Of a stretch of 64,000 bases of DNA, positions 21,935-32,867 are shown in pieces (positions within the stretch are counted from its first letter, which is position 1; every line of letters starts with the position of its first letter). The position numbers and the translations under genes are program-made. Under the pieces are notes generated by a model. That model searched no databases, was not told where the DNA came from, and saw only the letters and a program-made list of their open reading frames with translations. The DNA comes from Megaustenia siamemsis. Taxonomy: Eukaryota > Mollusca > Gastropoda > Stylommatophora > Ariophantidae. The stretch lies in the NCBI GenBank assembly GCA_032433765.1, contig JAVIAB010000073.1:70569959-70633958 (forward strand), read 5' to 3'.

Positions 21935-22298
21935 GACGATTAGAGGCCACAGAGACGGGATTTCTCAGAAGAATGTTGAAAGTTCCCTGGACAGCTAAGA
22001 AGACCAATGAGGAAATACTCAAAGAGGCCAACACAAAAAGGGAGCTCTTAAAAAACATCAGAAAGAAGCAATCAACATTTTTCAGCCATATCATGGGAAG
22101 AGAAAAGTTGGAATACTTGGTTACAACTGGCAAAATAAAAGGAAAGAGAGATCGCGGGCGACAGACAGAGAAGATACTGGATAGCTTGGTGTCATGGCAT
22201 GGAAAACTGTCAACAACAGAACTGATACGATGCACTGTAGATAGAAGATTGTGGAGGGACATGATCACCTACGCCAACCGGTATGGCACTTGATGATG
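21935..22298 (+). mobile_element. LINE-C C-terminal fragment
   Basis: A 127-codon open frame reads RRLEATETGFLRRMLKVPWT, AKKTNEEILKEANTKRELL, TFFSHIMGREKLEYLVTTGK and CTVDRRLWRDMITYANRYGT. It ends in the LINE's TGATGATGAT terminus. It is nearly identical in plan to the copy at 13885-14290. GH has become SH and RR has become GR in the conserved H-x-x-RR position, so this copy is decaying. Confidence 0.92.
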
Positions 22299-22301
22299 AT
22301 A

Positions 22302-22302
<1 letters not shown>

Positions 22303-22356
<54 letters not shown>

Positions 22357-22385
22357 AGAGAGAGAAAGAGAGAGAGAGAAGGAGA
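22303..22385. repeat. (TA)n(GA)n microsatellite
   Basis: About 50 bp of TA dinucleotides are followed by GAGA-rich sequence, starting at the LINE-C 3' end. It may have expanded from the LINE's terminal simple repeat. Confidence 0.95.
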
Positions 22386-22799
22386 CATGTTCATTTGACA
22401 TTGTTATATCAGTGATAAATATACGGAACCTTTTCAATATCGCTTTTATTTCGAACATTGGCTTGATAAACTAATTATGTACTTTATCTCTCTTTATTGC
22501 AACAATATTATGTGTTTTTTTAAATACTTCAAATCCATAATCTCTATATCCTGTTTCGCAACTATTTTTTTCTGTAGTTCGACCGTACATTCTGCTATTT
22601 TCTGCATATATTGGTTTGCTGATTATATTTATATTATTTGTGTATATCCGTGTATTTCATTCAACGTTTTAAATATTTCAAAACTACGAAGAAACTGGAT
22701 TGGAAGAGAAAAATCCCCTACTCTTTTTTCCCCCGCTTCATAGCGGGATACGAACCTTGGACATTCTTTTCCATAGGCGGATGTCTTACATCCATGCCA
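22386..22799. other. No gene recognised
   Basis: AT-rich sequence with short chance frames. Nothing supported. Confidence 0.4.
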
Positions 22800-22976
22800 C
22801 TAAAAAAAAAAAAAGTAAAGTGCCCCCATCACGCCAAGTGGCGTATAGGGAATATGGTGTTAGTGACCATACATTTTACAGACCTTCAGCATATGATTTT
22901 TGGGGTACTGTGGTCGGTATTACGCTCGTGCCGCTTTACTTTCGCAGAAAAAAAATCTGGTACCCATTTAAGGCCA
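22800..22976 (-). mobile_element. SINE S1 copy e, head missing
   Basis: Minus-strand S1 body from the T-run (seen as A13-AGTAAAG at 22802-22820) and hairpin block to the GGTACCCATTTAAGGC block. It then stops. The tRNA-like head is absent, as expected for 5' truncation. Confidence 0.88.
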
Positions 22977-23154
22977 TACCACCCAACCTCAGGGGTTATG
23001 TCAACCGATCTTTTCGAGTATTTTTCGGTGAAGAACTTTTCTCGTGGTAAATCTGCTGATATTAGATCGACAAATCCTCCTGTAGAAGATGCAAGGCGTA
23101 GTTATCCTTCTATGTGTGATACTGGACTCTTTGTCAATTGATAAAATCAAAGAC

Positions 23155-24391
23155 TAATACAGCAGCATATGCTGTTATTATAAGCAAGTTATACAAAGAA
23201 GTATTCACGATAAAATCAATACTGAATTAGATGAATTTGGATTTAGGAAAAATAGCGGGACAAAAGAAGCCATATTCTGCATGAGAACATTAATCGAAAA
23301 GTACACAGAAGTAAACAAACCAATATATGCTTGCTTCATAGACTGCATCAAAGCTTTTGATAGAGTACACCACAAACAACTTATAGAATGCCTAAAAAGG
23401 ATACATCTAGATGACACGACATACGACTAATATGTAATCTATACTGGGAGCAAATAGCAATAATAAAATATTACAAAGAGAACTCTACACCCATTGATAT
23501 AAAAAGAGGAGTAAGACAGGGATGCATCCTATCACCAAGCTTGTTCAATCTATACACTGAGCTAAACTTTAAAAACATCATAGAGATGCCAGGCCTACAA
23601 ATTAATGGAAAGATAATCAATAACTTAAGATATGCTGACGATACTGTACTACTAGCAGAAAATCCTAAAGATCTACAACAATTACTTAATGAAATAAACA
23701 TGACAAGTAAAAAATATGGACTAGATATGAATATCAAAACGACTAAAACTATGATCATAAACAAAGAAAATACTCAAAACCCACAAGCGGATATCAAAAT
23801 TGAAGAAATAGACCTGGAGACAGTTTAGAAGTACAACTACCTTGGACATACTATAACCAGTGATGGAAAATGTACAACTGAAATAAACAAATGAATAGGA
23901 ATGGCAAAAAGTAATTTTAATGTCATGAAGAACATACTAACATCAAAACAAATAACATCAGAGCTAAAACTAAGAATAGCAAAATGTTACATCTTCTCAA
24001 TATTTCTATATGGTGTAGAAACATGGACATTAGACAAGAAAACAGAACAGAGAATTGAAGCCTTTGAAATGGGGATATATAGAAGAATAGGTAGAATTGG
24101 ATGGAAGGAAAAGAAAACAAACGATGAAGTCTTAAAACAATTAAAAATGAAAAGAGAACTACTAAACACAATTCAAACAAGACAAATTCGATTTTTTGGG
24201 CCATGTTAAAAGATCCTGGAGGGGAAAATACAAGGTAGAAGAGGCAGAGGCAGACCAAGACTAACATGGACGAGTAACATCAAAAGATGGACAAATCAGC
24301 CTATGACAACCTGCACCATCGAAGCAAGAGCAGAATGGCGCTCCATGATAGCCAACCTTCGATGCGGAGACGGCACTCGATGATGATGATG
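23155..24391 (+). mobile_element. LINE-A, longest reverse-transcriptase remnant
   Basis: A non-LTR retrotransposon fragment covering most of the reverse transcriptase palm and the post-RT region. In order: FGFRKNSGTKEAIFCMRTL; motif A FIDCIKAFDRVHHKQLIE at about 23335; motif B RGVRQGCILSPSLFNLY from about 23505; the catalytic YADD at 23631-23642; YLGHTITSDGKCTTEINK; LYGVETWTLDKKTEQRIEAF; RRIGRIGWKEKKTNDEVLKQ; and a basic RGRGRPRLTW end before (GAT)n at about 24378-24391. The endonuclease domain is missing. Breaks include a frameshift after about 23430, in-frame stops near 23826 and 23893, and an apparent deletion near 24200. The element is dead, although the palm motifs can still be read. Confidence 0.95.
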
Positions 24392-24451
24392 AATACAGAA
24401 TGCGTACATTAGCTGTGTATTTATTGGTATTATTGTATCTGCACGCTCTCA
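24392..24451 (+). repeat. Left part of split unnamed segment
   Basis: The bases GTACATTAGCTGTGTATTTA in this stretch reappear, reverse-complemented, at about 40600-40630. The segment continues after the SINE at 24704-24754. In the 40.6-kb copy it is uninterrupted. Confidence 0.7.
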
Positions 24452-24703
24452 TAGCCGCGATAGCTCAGTGGTTAGTGAACTGGACTACAAAGGACAAGAG
24501 GTAGTGTTCGATCTCAACCGACGGCTCCGGTTCACCCAGCCTTTAATGGGTACCGGATTTTTTTCTGGGAAAGTAAAGCGGCATGGGCGTAATACTGACC
24601 ACATTACCACAAAAATCATGTGCTGAAGGTCTGTAAAATTTATGGTCATTAACACCATATTCTCTATACACCACTTGGCGTGACGGGGGTTCTTTACTTT
24701 TAC
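24452..24703 (+). mobile_element. SINE S1 copy f, full length
   Basis: The best tRNA-like head here: AGCCGCGATAGCTCAGTGG with A box TAGCTCAGTGG at 24461-24471 and a B box near GTGTTCGATCTCAACC (24504-24519). The body follows to TTCTTTACTTTTAC. The insertion sits inside a segment whose uninterrupted relative is at 40.6 kb. Flanks GCTCTCATAG and CATTCTTATAG suggest a diverged target duplication. Confidence 0.94.
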
Positions 24704-24754
24704 TTACATTCTTATAGGAAATATGTATAGCATCAGTAGCGTAATGTAGAAGGG

Positions 24755-24897
24755 AACAGCTGGAATGTATTACAACAACCGGGAAAGTTGAGGGACGAAT
24801 ACAAAGAGAATAGATACCGAACAACAGAAATGATACATAATTGTCGAGATCGAAAGTTTTGGAGAGACATGACGCCTACGCCAGCAGGCACGGTACT

Positions 24898-24931
<34 letters not shown>
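24755..24931 (+). mobile_element. LINE-D fragment with deletion and (GAT)n tail
   Basis: It starts AGAAGGGAACAGCTGGAATG, which matches the EQLEYIVTT region of LINE-D. It then lacks about 60 bp and resumes with ACAACAGAAATGATACATAA (TTEMI) and CGAAAGTTTTGGAGAGACAT (RKFWRD). It ends in a nine-fold GAT run, longer than in other copies. Confidence 0.82.
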
Positions 24932-25009
24932 CAGTAGCGTAGTGGTAGGGCTTTAGTTGACGATCTTTATTTGACTCATCTGCAGAAAGAATAAGTACCT
25001 GACTCAATA

Positions 25010-25175
25010 AATTGAGGGAAGTAAATAATAGCGGATGCGCAGGGGAAGAAACAAAGGGGAAGACCAAAACATGCTTGGATAAGACAGGCCGTAATAGAGT
25101 TGAAAACGATGAAAGAGACATGGAGCGATCTAAGGAGTTGGCACCAAACTATACGACTTGGAAAGTGTTTGATGA
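25010..25175 (+). mobile_element. LINE-E C-terminal fragment, decayed
   Basis: Frames here resemble the end of LINE-E: KQRGRPKHAWIRQAVIELKT, then MKETWSDLRSWHQT, then YTTWKVF. Frameshifts interrupt every reading. Compare GRPRNSWRR and TWKVFVEDL at 8284-8544. Confidence 0.65.
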
Positions 25176-25408
25176 TGAAGTTACGCATCACAGGGTGTTG
25201 GATAGGAAACATGTGAAGCAAGAAAAAGCACTGACCTCCTCACCAAGTTCTGTGGTGTGGTACAGTGAGGTTTAGCGTCTCGACTTCCTTCTCTCTCATT
25301 GATCACGATCTTGTTGTGTACACGAAAACCTGTCTTTGTCCCCAGGTTTGTGTCTTAAATCTCAGTTATTGTTCTTGTATATACTCTCTAGGCTCACAAC
25401 CATCTCTG

Positions 25409-25583
25409 GTTTACTAAGGCTCACGGACTGAAAGCAATCACCCAAACTTTGTGACGTTTTCAGCTTTGCGAACAGTTCTGTTGTAAAATAGCGGCACTCG
25501 TCGCCAGCTATCAAATTTGAAGACGTTTACAAACTTTGGGTGATTTCTGAATTTCCCTCTCAGACCGCGAGCCTTAGTAAAAC
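25409..25583. mobile_element. Fold-back element, MITE-like
   Basis: The left arm 25409-25463 (GTTTACTAAGGCTCACGG, then CAATCACCCAAACTTTGTG) is an imperfect inverted repeat of the right arm 25519-25583 (ACAAACTTTGGGTGAT, then GACCGCGAGCCTTAGTAAAA). The arms of about 55-60 bp surround a loop of about 55 bp. Size and structure fit a miniature inverted-repeat element. I see no certain target-site duplication and no second copy here. Confidence 0.7.
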
Positions 25584-25984
25584 TATAGATGGCTGTGCTA
25601 GACATTATACAGTAACTGTGAGAAATACTTCACAGAGTTTTAATGTTACCTACACACACACACCATATATGTATGTTTGTATGAATGTGACGAGGTTTAG
25701 CCTAACACTCAATCTCAGAGGACACGCCAGCCGAGAGGCAGCCCATACATGAACCTCTGCTACTTATCAACTGCAATTCAAAACGTGTTTTTTTGTGTAG
25801 TATGTTGTCTTCATAAGCACGTCTATGGAAGGTTACATGTCTCCTCTATCTGCTGCGTATATTCCTACAGATAACGCTGTTGGCTGGTGCTTTCTTGTTT
25901 GCCGATATCTCGTTTGGTCCTTTTAACGTGTTCCATCTGCTCCGAATACTAAACACTATTTTCTTATGATCAAGATGGAAGGCA
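25584..25984. other. No gene recognised
   Basis: Single-copy-looking sequence with a short CA run near 25655. No feature is supported. Confidence 0.4.
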
Positions 25985-26242
25985 ATCCCTAAGCTGAAAG
26001 CCCTTAGCGACTCATAACTGACTGTTTGCGTCAGGGCCAGCGATGTGCACCAGATTAAGTTTTAACACCACCTGACAGGGATGGCTCTGGGAACAGATTT
26101 ATCAGGCTAGTCAAATGAGTAGAAATGGGGCGGTAGCCAGGTACTCAAGATGGCTTACTAGTTGGATGTGTTGGGCCCAAAGCCCAATGCTAGATCACAA
26201 TACATCACATCGACTCCCACTTAACGTCCCTTTAGGAGTACA
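25985..26242 (+). repeat. Dispersed repeat S2, copy 3
   Basis: It starts AAGCTGAAAGCCCTTAGCGA and shares CTCAAGATGGCTTAC, TTGGATGTGTTGGGCCCAAA and the end CCCACTTAACGTCCCTTTAG with other S2 copies. It is more diverged in the middle than copy 1. Confidence 0.7.
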
Positions 26243-28170
26243 GGTGGAGGACACAGAGGCAGTTGTATGAACGCCTTTTCTTCCTCATTTCTTTTTCTGC
26301 TATTGTTTCTTCTTCTTTTTCATCGTTTTGTCTTGTATCCCTATACATATAGTCTACTGTCTTGCTACGATAGTGCGAATAAGAACAACCGCATGACGTT
26401 ACACGTGTCAGCCGCATGGCAAATACTCGTGCGTGTGATTTTGCCCATATGCCTGTGCCGGGGCTGACACACTTGGTTTTCAGCAGGCCGGATATTGGAT
26501 TTAACGTCGGGATTTGACTTCTTGTTGAGTGGACGCTGATCAGGTCTCTGCTCATTAAAGCTGTTGGTTTTGTTTGACGGCTGCGCACAAACACCGAAGA
26601 CAACGACCAAGTGTACAAGATTTCGCTGCAAATTTTCGCGTTTGCCACTTCCTCTTTCGCCTTCATTTAGCAAGTTGTGTTGCTGTTTTACACCGCGTGG
26701 CTAACCACATCCGCCATGAGCACGAATTTATATGAGATTGTCTCTCAAGTATTCTTAACAGACACGAAGACCTATTAAAGTCGTAAGAAAATGGTTCTCC
26801 CCAGTAATTATATTAATTCCATAGATAACTAAGAAAACATGTCGCGCTGTGTTGGAAGATGTCGCTGCTGACATAGAACTCATGTTGCCGAGCTAGAGTG
26901 TAAACTAAAATTATAAAAAAAAATCCGGAACAAATTCACGGAATAGACTGCGGAACCATATGGGGAGAAAACACAGTGCAGCACAGTTTGCTAAATATAA
27001 TTAACGCCGACGACGAAAAAAGGTTCAAGGAAGGAAAGCGGTCCTAGATTTTGGTATTTTTTTATGTTGAGGAAGTTCTGTAATAGCAGGTGCAATTCGT
27101 GGAGATAGAAACACTTGACAGAAAGATAAGGGGGGAAATCCTCCTTTGAGACACGTTTTGCACTTAGGAAGTTCACAATGTTCTATAACAACTGGTAACA
27201 TTCAAGAAAAAGAAATAGATAACATAACAACACAGAGATCAACAATTCTAAACGGAGTATTGATTTTAGTTATCGATTCCATTCTTCTAGTTCCCTTGTT
27301 CTTGTCTGTCCTCAACCGACCAATCAAGTTCGGGAGATAGAGTTAAGATACAGCCACAACAAACATTGCCTACTCTTCTTTCTATGACGTCCGCATTCGC
27401 TGACGAACAAGAGACAACAAAGAGAGAATGTTTGGCCTCTTACTCATAAACAAGTTGTGTCATTGTGACTTGTTAGTCATCCTTATTATGTGCCATACCG
27501 TGTGGTATCGTGGATTGGTTTATTCCACTATGGTTTATCTCCTATTTTCTTCATTTATTGTTTGTTTCTTCAACATCATCGTTTCCTTCTTATCACTGCG
27601 TGCTTTGTAATGTAATAAGAACAACAACTTCTGAATTCAAATTCTGAGAATATATGTCGCTGTATTTGAGAATTCTTCAGGGTATCCAAAGAGTTAGTGT
27701 TGATGTAGGTAAGTATTCCGTCCGTTATTGGTCAATTATATGGCAAACCTGCAAAATATGTTCCGCACCCTGTACATACTTACATATAAACGCACTAATT
27801 GACATCTGTACAAATGAACATTTAGTCTGTTGTGCCGTGATCTAAGACTGAAGAAGGCCTATCCGGCGATGACAGTTAAAGTTTCAAGTGGTTGATTAAT
27901 CTTACTAACAGCCTTTATGTGGGCTTTTCTAGTGGACTGTGATTGTTTGTTTCCTCATTTCATGTGCTGGTCCCTCTCGTAATCACCTTTCTTTCTCTCA
28001 ATTCCCTATATTCCACATCGAGATGGCATCCACCCTAACAAAGTTTCATACACAACTTAATAAAGTTCTACCATTTTGTTATTGTGTATTGTTGATGACC
28101 TGAAGAATTGACATTACATTGATAAGGAATACTATCTGCTGGCACTGGCTTATTGTTTTGTTTATGGCTA
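26243..28170. other. No gene recognised
   Basis: A long non-repetitive stretch. The minus frames of 144 and 102 codons near 26232-26673 overlap one another, show no domain and have no splice-site context I would trust. The T-rich part after 27428 has 60-codon frames only. Confidence 0.45.
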
Positions 28171-28505
28171 CTACATCAGCAATATTTTGGGTCTGTACTA
28201 CATCAGCAATATTTTGGGTCTGTACTACATCAGCAATATTTTGGGTCTGTACTACATCAGAAATATTTTGGGCCTGTACTACAGCAGCAATAATTTGGGC
28301 CTGTACTACAGCAGCAATAATTTGGGCCTGTACTACAGCAGCAATATTTTGGGCCTGTACTACAAGAGCAATATTTTGGGCCTGTACTACATCAGCAATA
28401 TTTTGGGCCTCTACTACATCAGCAATACTTTGGGCCTGTACTACAAGAGCAATATTTTGGGCTTGTACTACAAGAGCAATATTTTGGGCCTGTACTGCAA
28501 GAGCA
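28171..28505. repeat. 27-bp minisatellite
   Basis: About 12 units of CTACATCAGCAATATTTTGG plus GTCTGTA, spaced 27 bp apart (28171, 28198 and onward). Since 27 is a multiple of three, two plus-strand frames stay open, reading CTTSAIFWV and YYISNILGL with a nine-residue period. The first frame runs on into the LINE-D sequence downstream. Confidence 0.94.
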
Positions 28506-28619
28506 ATATATTTGTTCGATCTTGTATTCCAAATTGTTATAGTCTTGTCACGACAGCCTTCAAGATGGTTCCTCTGTCCATCATCTCCATCACTTGTTGG
28601 ACCTCGTATTTCAAGTTGT

Positions 28620-29452
28620 TATAGTATTATTGACATGCCTGGAATAACAATTGGAGGTCATTATATAAATAATCCAAGGTATGCTGATGATACAGTCTTA
28701 ATCGCTAAGAGTGAAAATGAGTTACAAGAAATGTTGGACATTATAGTGAAAGAAAGCAAAAATAAAGGACTCAGCCTTAATAGCAAAAAGACAGAGGTAA
28801 TTGTAACAACAAAGAAAAAGACATCACCTCAGTGCAAAATAAAGACAAGTGGAACAATATTAAAACAGGTAAATGAATTTAAATATTTGGGAACTTTGTT
28901 AACCTCAGACGGAAGATGTACAAAAGAGGTGAGATGCAGAATGGCTCAGGCAAAGGCAGCTTTCCAAAAAATGAGGAAGATACTATGCAATCATTTTTGA
29001 CAATCGAAACAAGAAAAAGAGTTCTTAAATGTTATGTAGAGCCAGTCTTAACATATGGATGTGAATCATGGACAATAGGACAACAGGCAAGAACTGGAGT
29101 CTGTAGAAATGTGGTTTTACAGAAGAATGTTGAGAATACCATGGACAGCTAAGAAGAGTAATGAAGATGTTCTGAGAGAGGTCAAAGGAAAAAGAGAGCT
29201 AATTTCCAATATTAGGAAGAGACAATCATCATTTTTTGGCCATGTAATGAGAAGAGAACAACTTGAATATATTGTAACAACTAGAAAAATTGAGGCACGA
29301 AGATATAGAGGGAAGCAAAGAGAAAAAATAACAGACAGCTTTAGAGAATGGCTTGACAGAAGGTCAACAACAGAAATGATAAATAGCTGCCGAGATCGAA
29401 AGTTGTGGAGAGACATGATCACGTACGCCAGTAGGCCCGGTACTTGATGATG
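28620..29452 (+). mobile_element. LINE-D fragment, RT end and C-terminus
   Basis: It starts close to the RT active site: MPGITIGGHYINNPRYADD with YADD at 28680-28691. SLNSKKTEVIVTTKKK, NEFKYLGTLLTSDGRCTKEV and RMAQAKAAFQKMRKILCN follow to a frameshift and stop near 28998. A second frame gives FLTIETRKRVLKCY and VLTYGCESWTIGQQ. A third (29109-29447) gives MWFYRRMLRIPWTAKKSNED, SFFGHVMRREQLEYIVTT and DRKLWRDMITYASRPGT. The 3' end is TTGATGATGAT. At least two frameshifts make it non-functional. Confidence 0.94.
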
Positions 29453-29472
29453 ATAGTGTTATTGCGAGAGCT

Positions 29473-29477
<5 letters not shown>

Positions 29478-29511
<34 letters not shown>
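29478..29511. repeat. (CT)n microsatellite
   Basis: Uninterrupted CT dinucleotides just downstream of LINE-D. Confidence 0.97.
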
Positions 29512-29513
<2 letters not shown>

Positions 29514-29544
29514 ACGTTGTTGATGATGCTATGTATTTTCCTGG

Positions 29545-29716
29545 CGACAAATAATAAACGAATATTATTATAGGAGGAAACTTCCGAGGCGATAATCGGC
29601 GAATCAATTCAGAGGAAGAGGTATGTTTACAGAACTCGAAAAAAATGAAAAATAATCAACTACAGAAAGAACAAAGAACAATACATGGTTCTAAGCAGGA
29701 TCGAACCGGTACTCCA
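29545..29716 (-). mobile_element. tRNA-like SINE S6, copy 2
   Basis: It shares ACAAATAATAAACGAATATT-like sequence, AACTTCCGAGGCGATAATC and CTAAGCAGGATCGAACC with 8808-9065. The minus strand carries GGTTCGATCCTGC (B-box-like). It is joined to an inverted copy of its own end (next entry). Confidence 0.6.
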
Positions 29717-29789
29717 GGTATTACAAGGAGTACTGATTCGATCCTGCTTAGGACCATGCATTGTTTTTTTTATGTAGTTGATTATTTGT
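29649..29789. repeat. Near-perfect palindrome at the end of S6
   Basis: Arm 29649-29715 (AATAATCAACTAC through ATCGAACCGGTACTCC) is the inverted copy of 29727-29789 (GGAGTACTGATTCGATCC through GTAGTTGATTATT). Only about 11 bp lie between them. The transcript or single strand would form a hairpin of over 60 bp. Confidence 0.85.
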
Positions 29790-29795
29790 CTGTAC

Positions 29796-29872
29796 AACAC
29801 GATGCACTGTAGATAGAAGATTGTGGAGGGACATGATCGCCTACGCCAACCGGCAGGGTACATGATGATGAT
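29796..29872 (+). mobile_element. LINE-C 3'-terminal stub
   Basis: It contains ACGATGCACTGTAGATAGAA, GATTGTGGAGGGACATGATC and GCCTACGCCAACCGG before (GAT)n. This is the last 75 bp of LINE-C (CTVDRRLWRDMIAYANR). Only the 3' end is present. Confidence 0.85.
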
Positions 29873-30478
29873 GATTATTTGTCATTTTTTCATTGACATT
29901 GACTCAGTACGTGGATGACCTTTCTCGATGTGCATGAAAATGGGCTATCAGGTGACGATCTCAGCATTAGTGGTCATTTTGTTTCAATTTAACTACGGGT
30001 GACCTAACGGGGCACACGGTTAACCAAGTCCAAATAGAAACACGATAACTGGATACACTAAACTACACACCATTTGTGAATTTGTTCACTGGAAAGAGCA
30101 TAACACTTCATTGCCCGAAAAAAAGGCATCCATGCGTCATTGTCCTGCGATCGAAAGTGACGAGAGCCTTGAATATGTCATTTTTGTGCATCACCTTTAC
30201 CGCAGGTGCCTGTGGGGCAGTCTGTCAGCACTTTTGTTTACCTCACGCGAGCAAGACAGTACTTCCATACAATTTTTTTTTTTTTTTTTTATGGTTCGAG
30301 ACGTCAGTACATGTCACTTGGCTCTTATTCGGAAGTCTACATCACGTTCTTATTCATCCGGAGTCCATTGTCGAGTCCATTGCTCTGGTGCTGTTGTGAT
30401 TTTTCAGGAACCCGTTGTTGGCACATGGCCTATTCAGCAACAGCTTCTGTCAGTTAATGTTGATCGACAGTCTGTATG
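29873..30478. other. No gene recognised
   Basis: Open plus-strand frames of 107 and 122 codons (30076-30479) overlap in different frames around a T18 run. Neither shows a domain. Confidence 0.45.
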
Positions 30479-30560
30479 AAATTATTACACTTGTTATTAT
30501 TATTACACTTGTTATTATTATTACACTTATTATTTGTTATTATTATTACACTTGTTTTCG
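30479..30560. repeat. Short ATT-rich tandem repeat
   Basis: Imperfect repeats of TTATTATTATTACACTTG, about 18 bp each. Confidence 0.8.
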
Positions 30561-32867
30561 TGTTCTTCTCCAACCTTTAGGTCTGTTAAAAAGCACCAAA
30601 AGTAGGCAGCTTCCACATTATTTGGTTTGATTTTTGTGTCGTACTAGAACCAATCTTCTTTAAACAAAAGCAATCCGAGATATGTTCATCATGCTGTTGA
30701 AACTTGGGCGTCTTCCATATGTGGTGTTTCTTAGGTATGTGACTACATTTGCTAGTTTCTGGTTCTGCTTTTTAAACTACTATAGGCTGTCAGTCTAACA
30801 GTCTGGATGATGCAATTTCTTAGAGAGAGAGAGCGGTACAGATGAAAAAGTCATTATGAGGGTCCAGGGTAGATCAACTGAGCTTGACGAGCGCTTCAGA
30901 TCTGTTTGAAGCTCATGAAGGTAGCATCAATATTTGAATGAGTTATTTATTTAAAAAAATAAAACCACAAATGATCAGCTGATCGACTCACTCAAGCTGT
31001 AGGAGATGAACAGGAAGAACAAAAAGACACCCGGGCCTCAATTTTTGTCAACATTAAAACACACCGTCTGGAGAAAATGCCTGCTCTACAAATTGTGAAA
31101 AAATTGGAGCAATATGATGAAAGTAAACTAAGATAAGGGGGCTTACATTTTGTAAAAAAAATGTACAAAGAATGTTACTGGATCAGCATTTAACTATACA
31201 AAGAATCATGGACGAAGACCTACCCTAATTATAAAACCAAGCTCTGACACTCAATTTAATTTGTAATTGTCTGAATTGATCAATCAGATTTTATCAGTTC
31301 TAGACCTATACCTGGGATCTCCACTTGTATGTAATCAAGCAGTTATCCCCCTTTGTGTGACGTGGAGCCTACTCTAGCATGATGGAATCTTAGGTAAGGA
31401 AAGTTTAGATAAGTTAACTAAACCAGGAGCCGGTAAAACTGGTCACCCACTGTTTAAGTATCACGCAGAGCCACATGACTCTACCAGACAAATAAAATGA
31501 GGAGACCAACTTCTGATTTACCAGGCGGGAACAAAGGATACGCGTTCATCATCCAGACTAAACCGTTTACATAAACCAAATTACGGCCCTGCAACCACAA
31601 TATAGAAATAGTAAAATGGCCTGTTACTACAGTCCCCAACCTAACGGCCCTCCGGTGCCAATATCTTCCAACACATGTAGTCATCGGCAACACACTTCTG
31701 TCACTGTCAGAGCAATCTTGGCGGGCATGTGTACATTCAGGAGAAAGCAAACAAGCTGAATCAAGTAGCTTAGTTTGCTCAGAGATCAACTTCTTTCTTG
31801 GCAGGTCTGCTTTCAACGCTCCCTCAAACTTATATTTAATTGACCTGTTAGCTGCTACTAGATATAACCAAAACTGATGCCAGTATTTGAATCAGAGACG
31901 GCCGCGTCAGATGATGTGACTCCGACCATAAATTTAACACCTGTCACTCTAACTGTATGCCCTGTCTGTGCTTGTCTTTCTTTGCCTAACCCTTGACATT
32001 TACAGTCGTGGTGCCAGGTTTCATTTTGGATATCACTTTCCCAACTCCCAATCTGTTCGGTCTTTCACCGCCTTTCTTTCCACCCTATCATTTCTCTACC
32101 GCTGCACGAGCTATGCAATCTGCGGTCGTCTCGACAACGTCAGCAATCCACAACTGACCGAGACCTCCCTTCAGCTCCCATTTATCTAACTAGTAATAGT
32201 CGTTGTCAAAACAGACTAGGATCGAAGTGGTCTGCGCAGTGCAAGACATATTATTCCAGCATCCACGGTGGACAAGCTTCATTTTATCCAGCAGAACTTG
32301 GGAAATCAGGAAAGCCATTGCGACTGTTTCATCAACACATAGAGCCTAAACGTCACTGACTCCTGTCGATCATCATCGTAATCATTTCAGTCTTAACCGT
32401 TGACCGCGTCGAGAAGAACGTTCTTTTGTTAGATCTGTAGTTGATGGTGTTTGAACCATAATTGAGCTCACACAACGTGTACATCTTTCCATCGTTCTCC
32501 ATTTAAAAAGGACGTTAAGTAGACGTAGTTGCGTTATGACTATCAATGTAAGCTGCCATGTTCTCTCATTTTGATTTTTTTTTTTTATGTAACTTCAAAG
32601 CGTGGAACTCTTTATCTATTCTTTTGACCAGACTTGGTTCCTGTTTCCTTAACCACGGCGGTAATGAGAATAGAATTTATCTTCATGTGTGTCCTGGTAC
32701 ACACAAACAATGAATTACTGACCGCTTTCAGCATCGGTGATGTTTGGGTTTGGACCCCGATTTTCGGATGATAAAAAAAAAACAACTTCCGGTCAATATG
32801 ACGGATAGGCGGCAAGAACCGTTAAAGACTGTGTCTGAAAAATGTTCCTTGTTGCAGTTTACTCATA
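30561..32867. other. No gene recognised
   Basis: Long non-repetitive stretch. A 111-codon minus frame at 31481-31816 has no recognisable domain. A stretch near 32490-32530 (GGACGTTAAGTAGACG) resembles the end of S2 but is too short to call. Confidence 0.45.

Noticed and set aside
24452..24530. Functional tRNA gene
   Set aside because: A and B boxes are present, but no full cloverleaf with a paired acceptor stem follows, and the same head precedes the S1 body in many copies. It is a SINE head.
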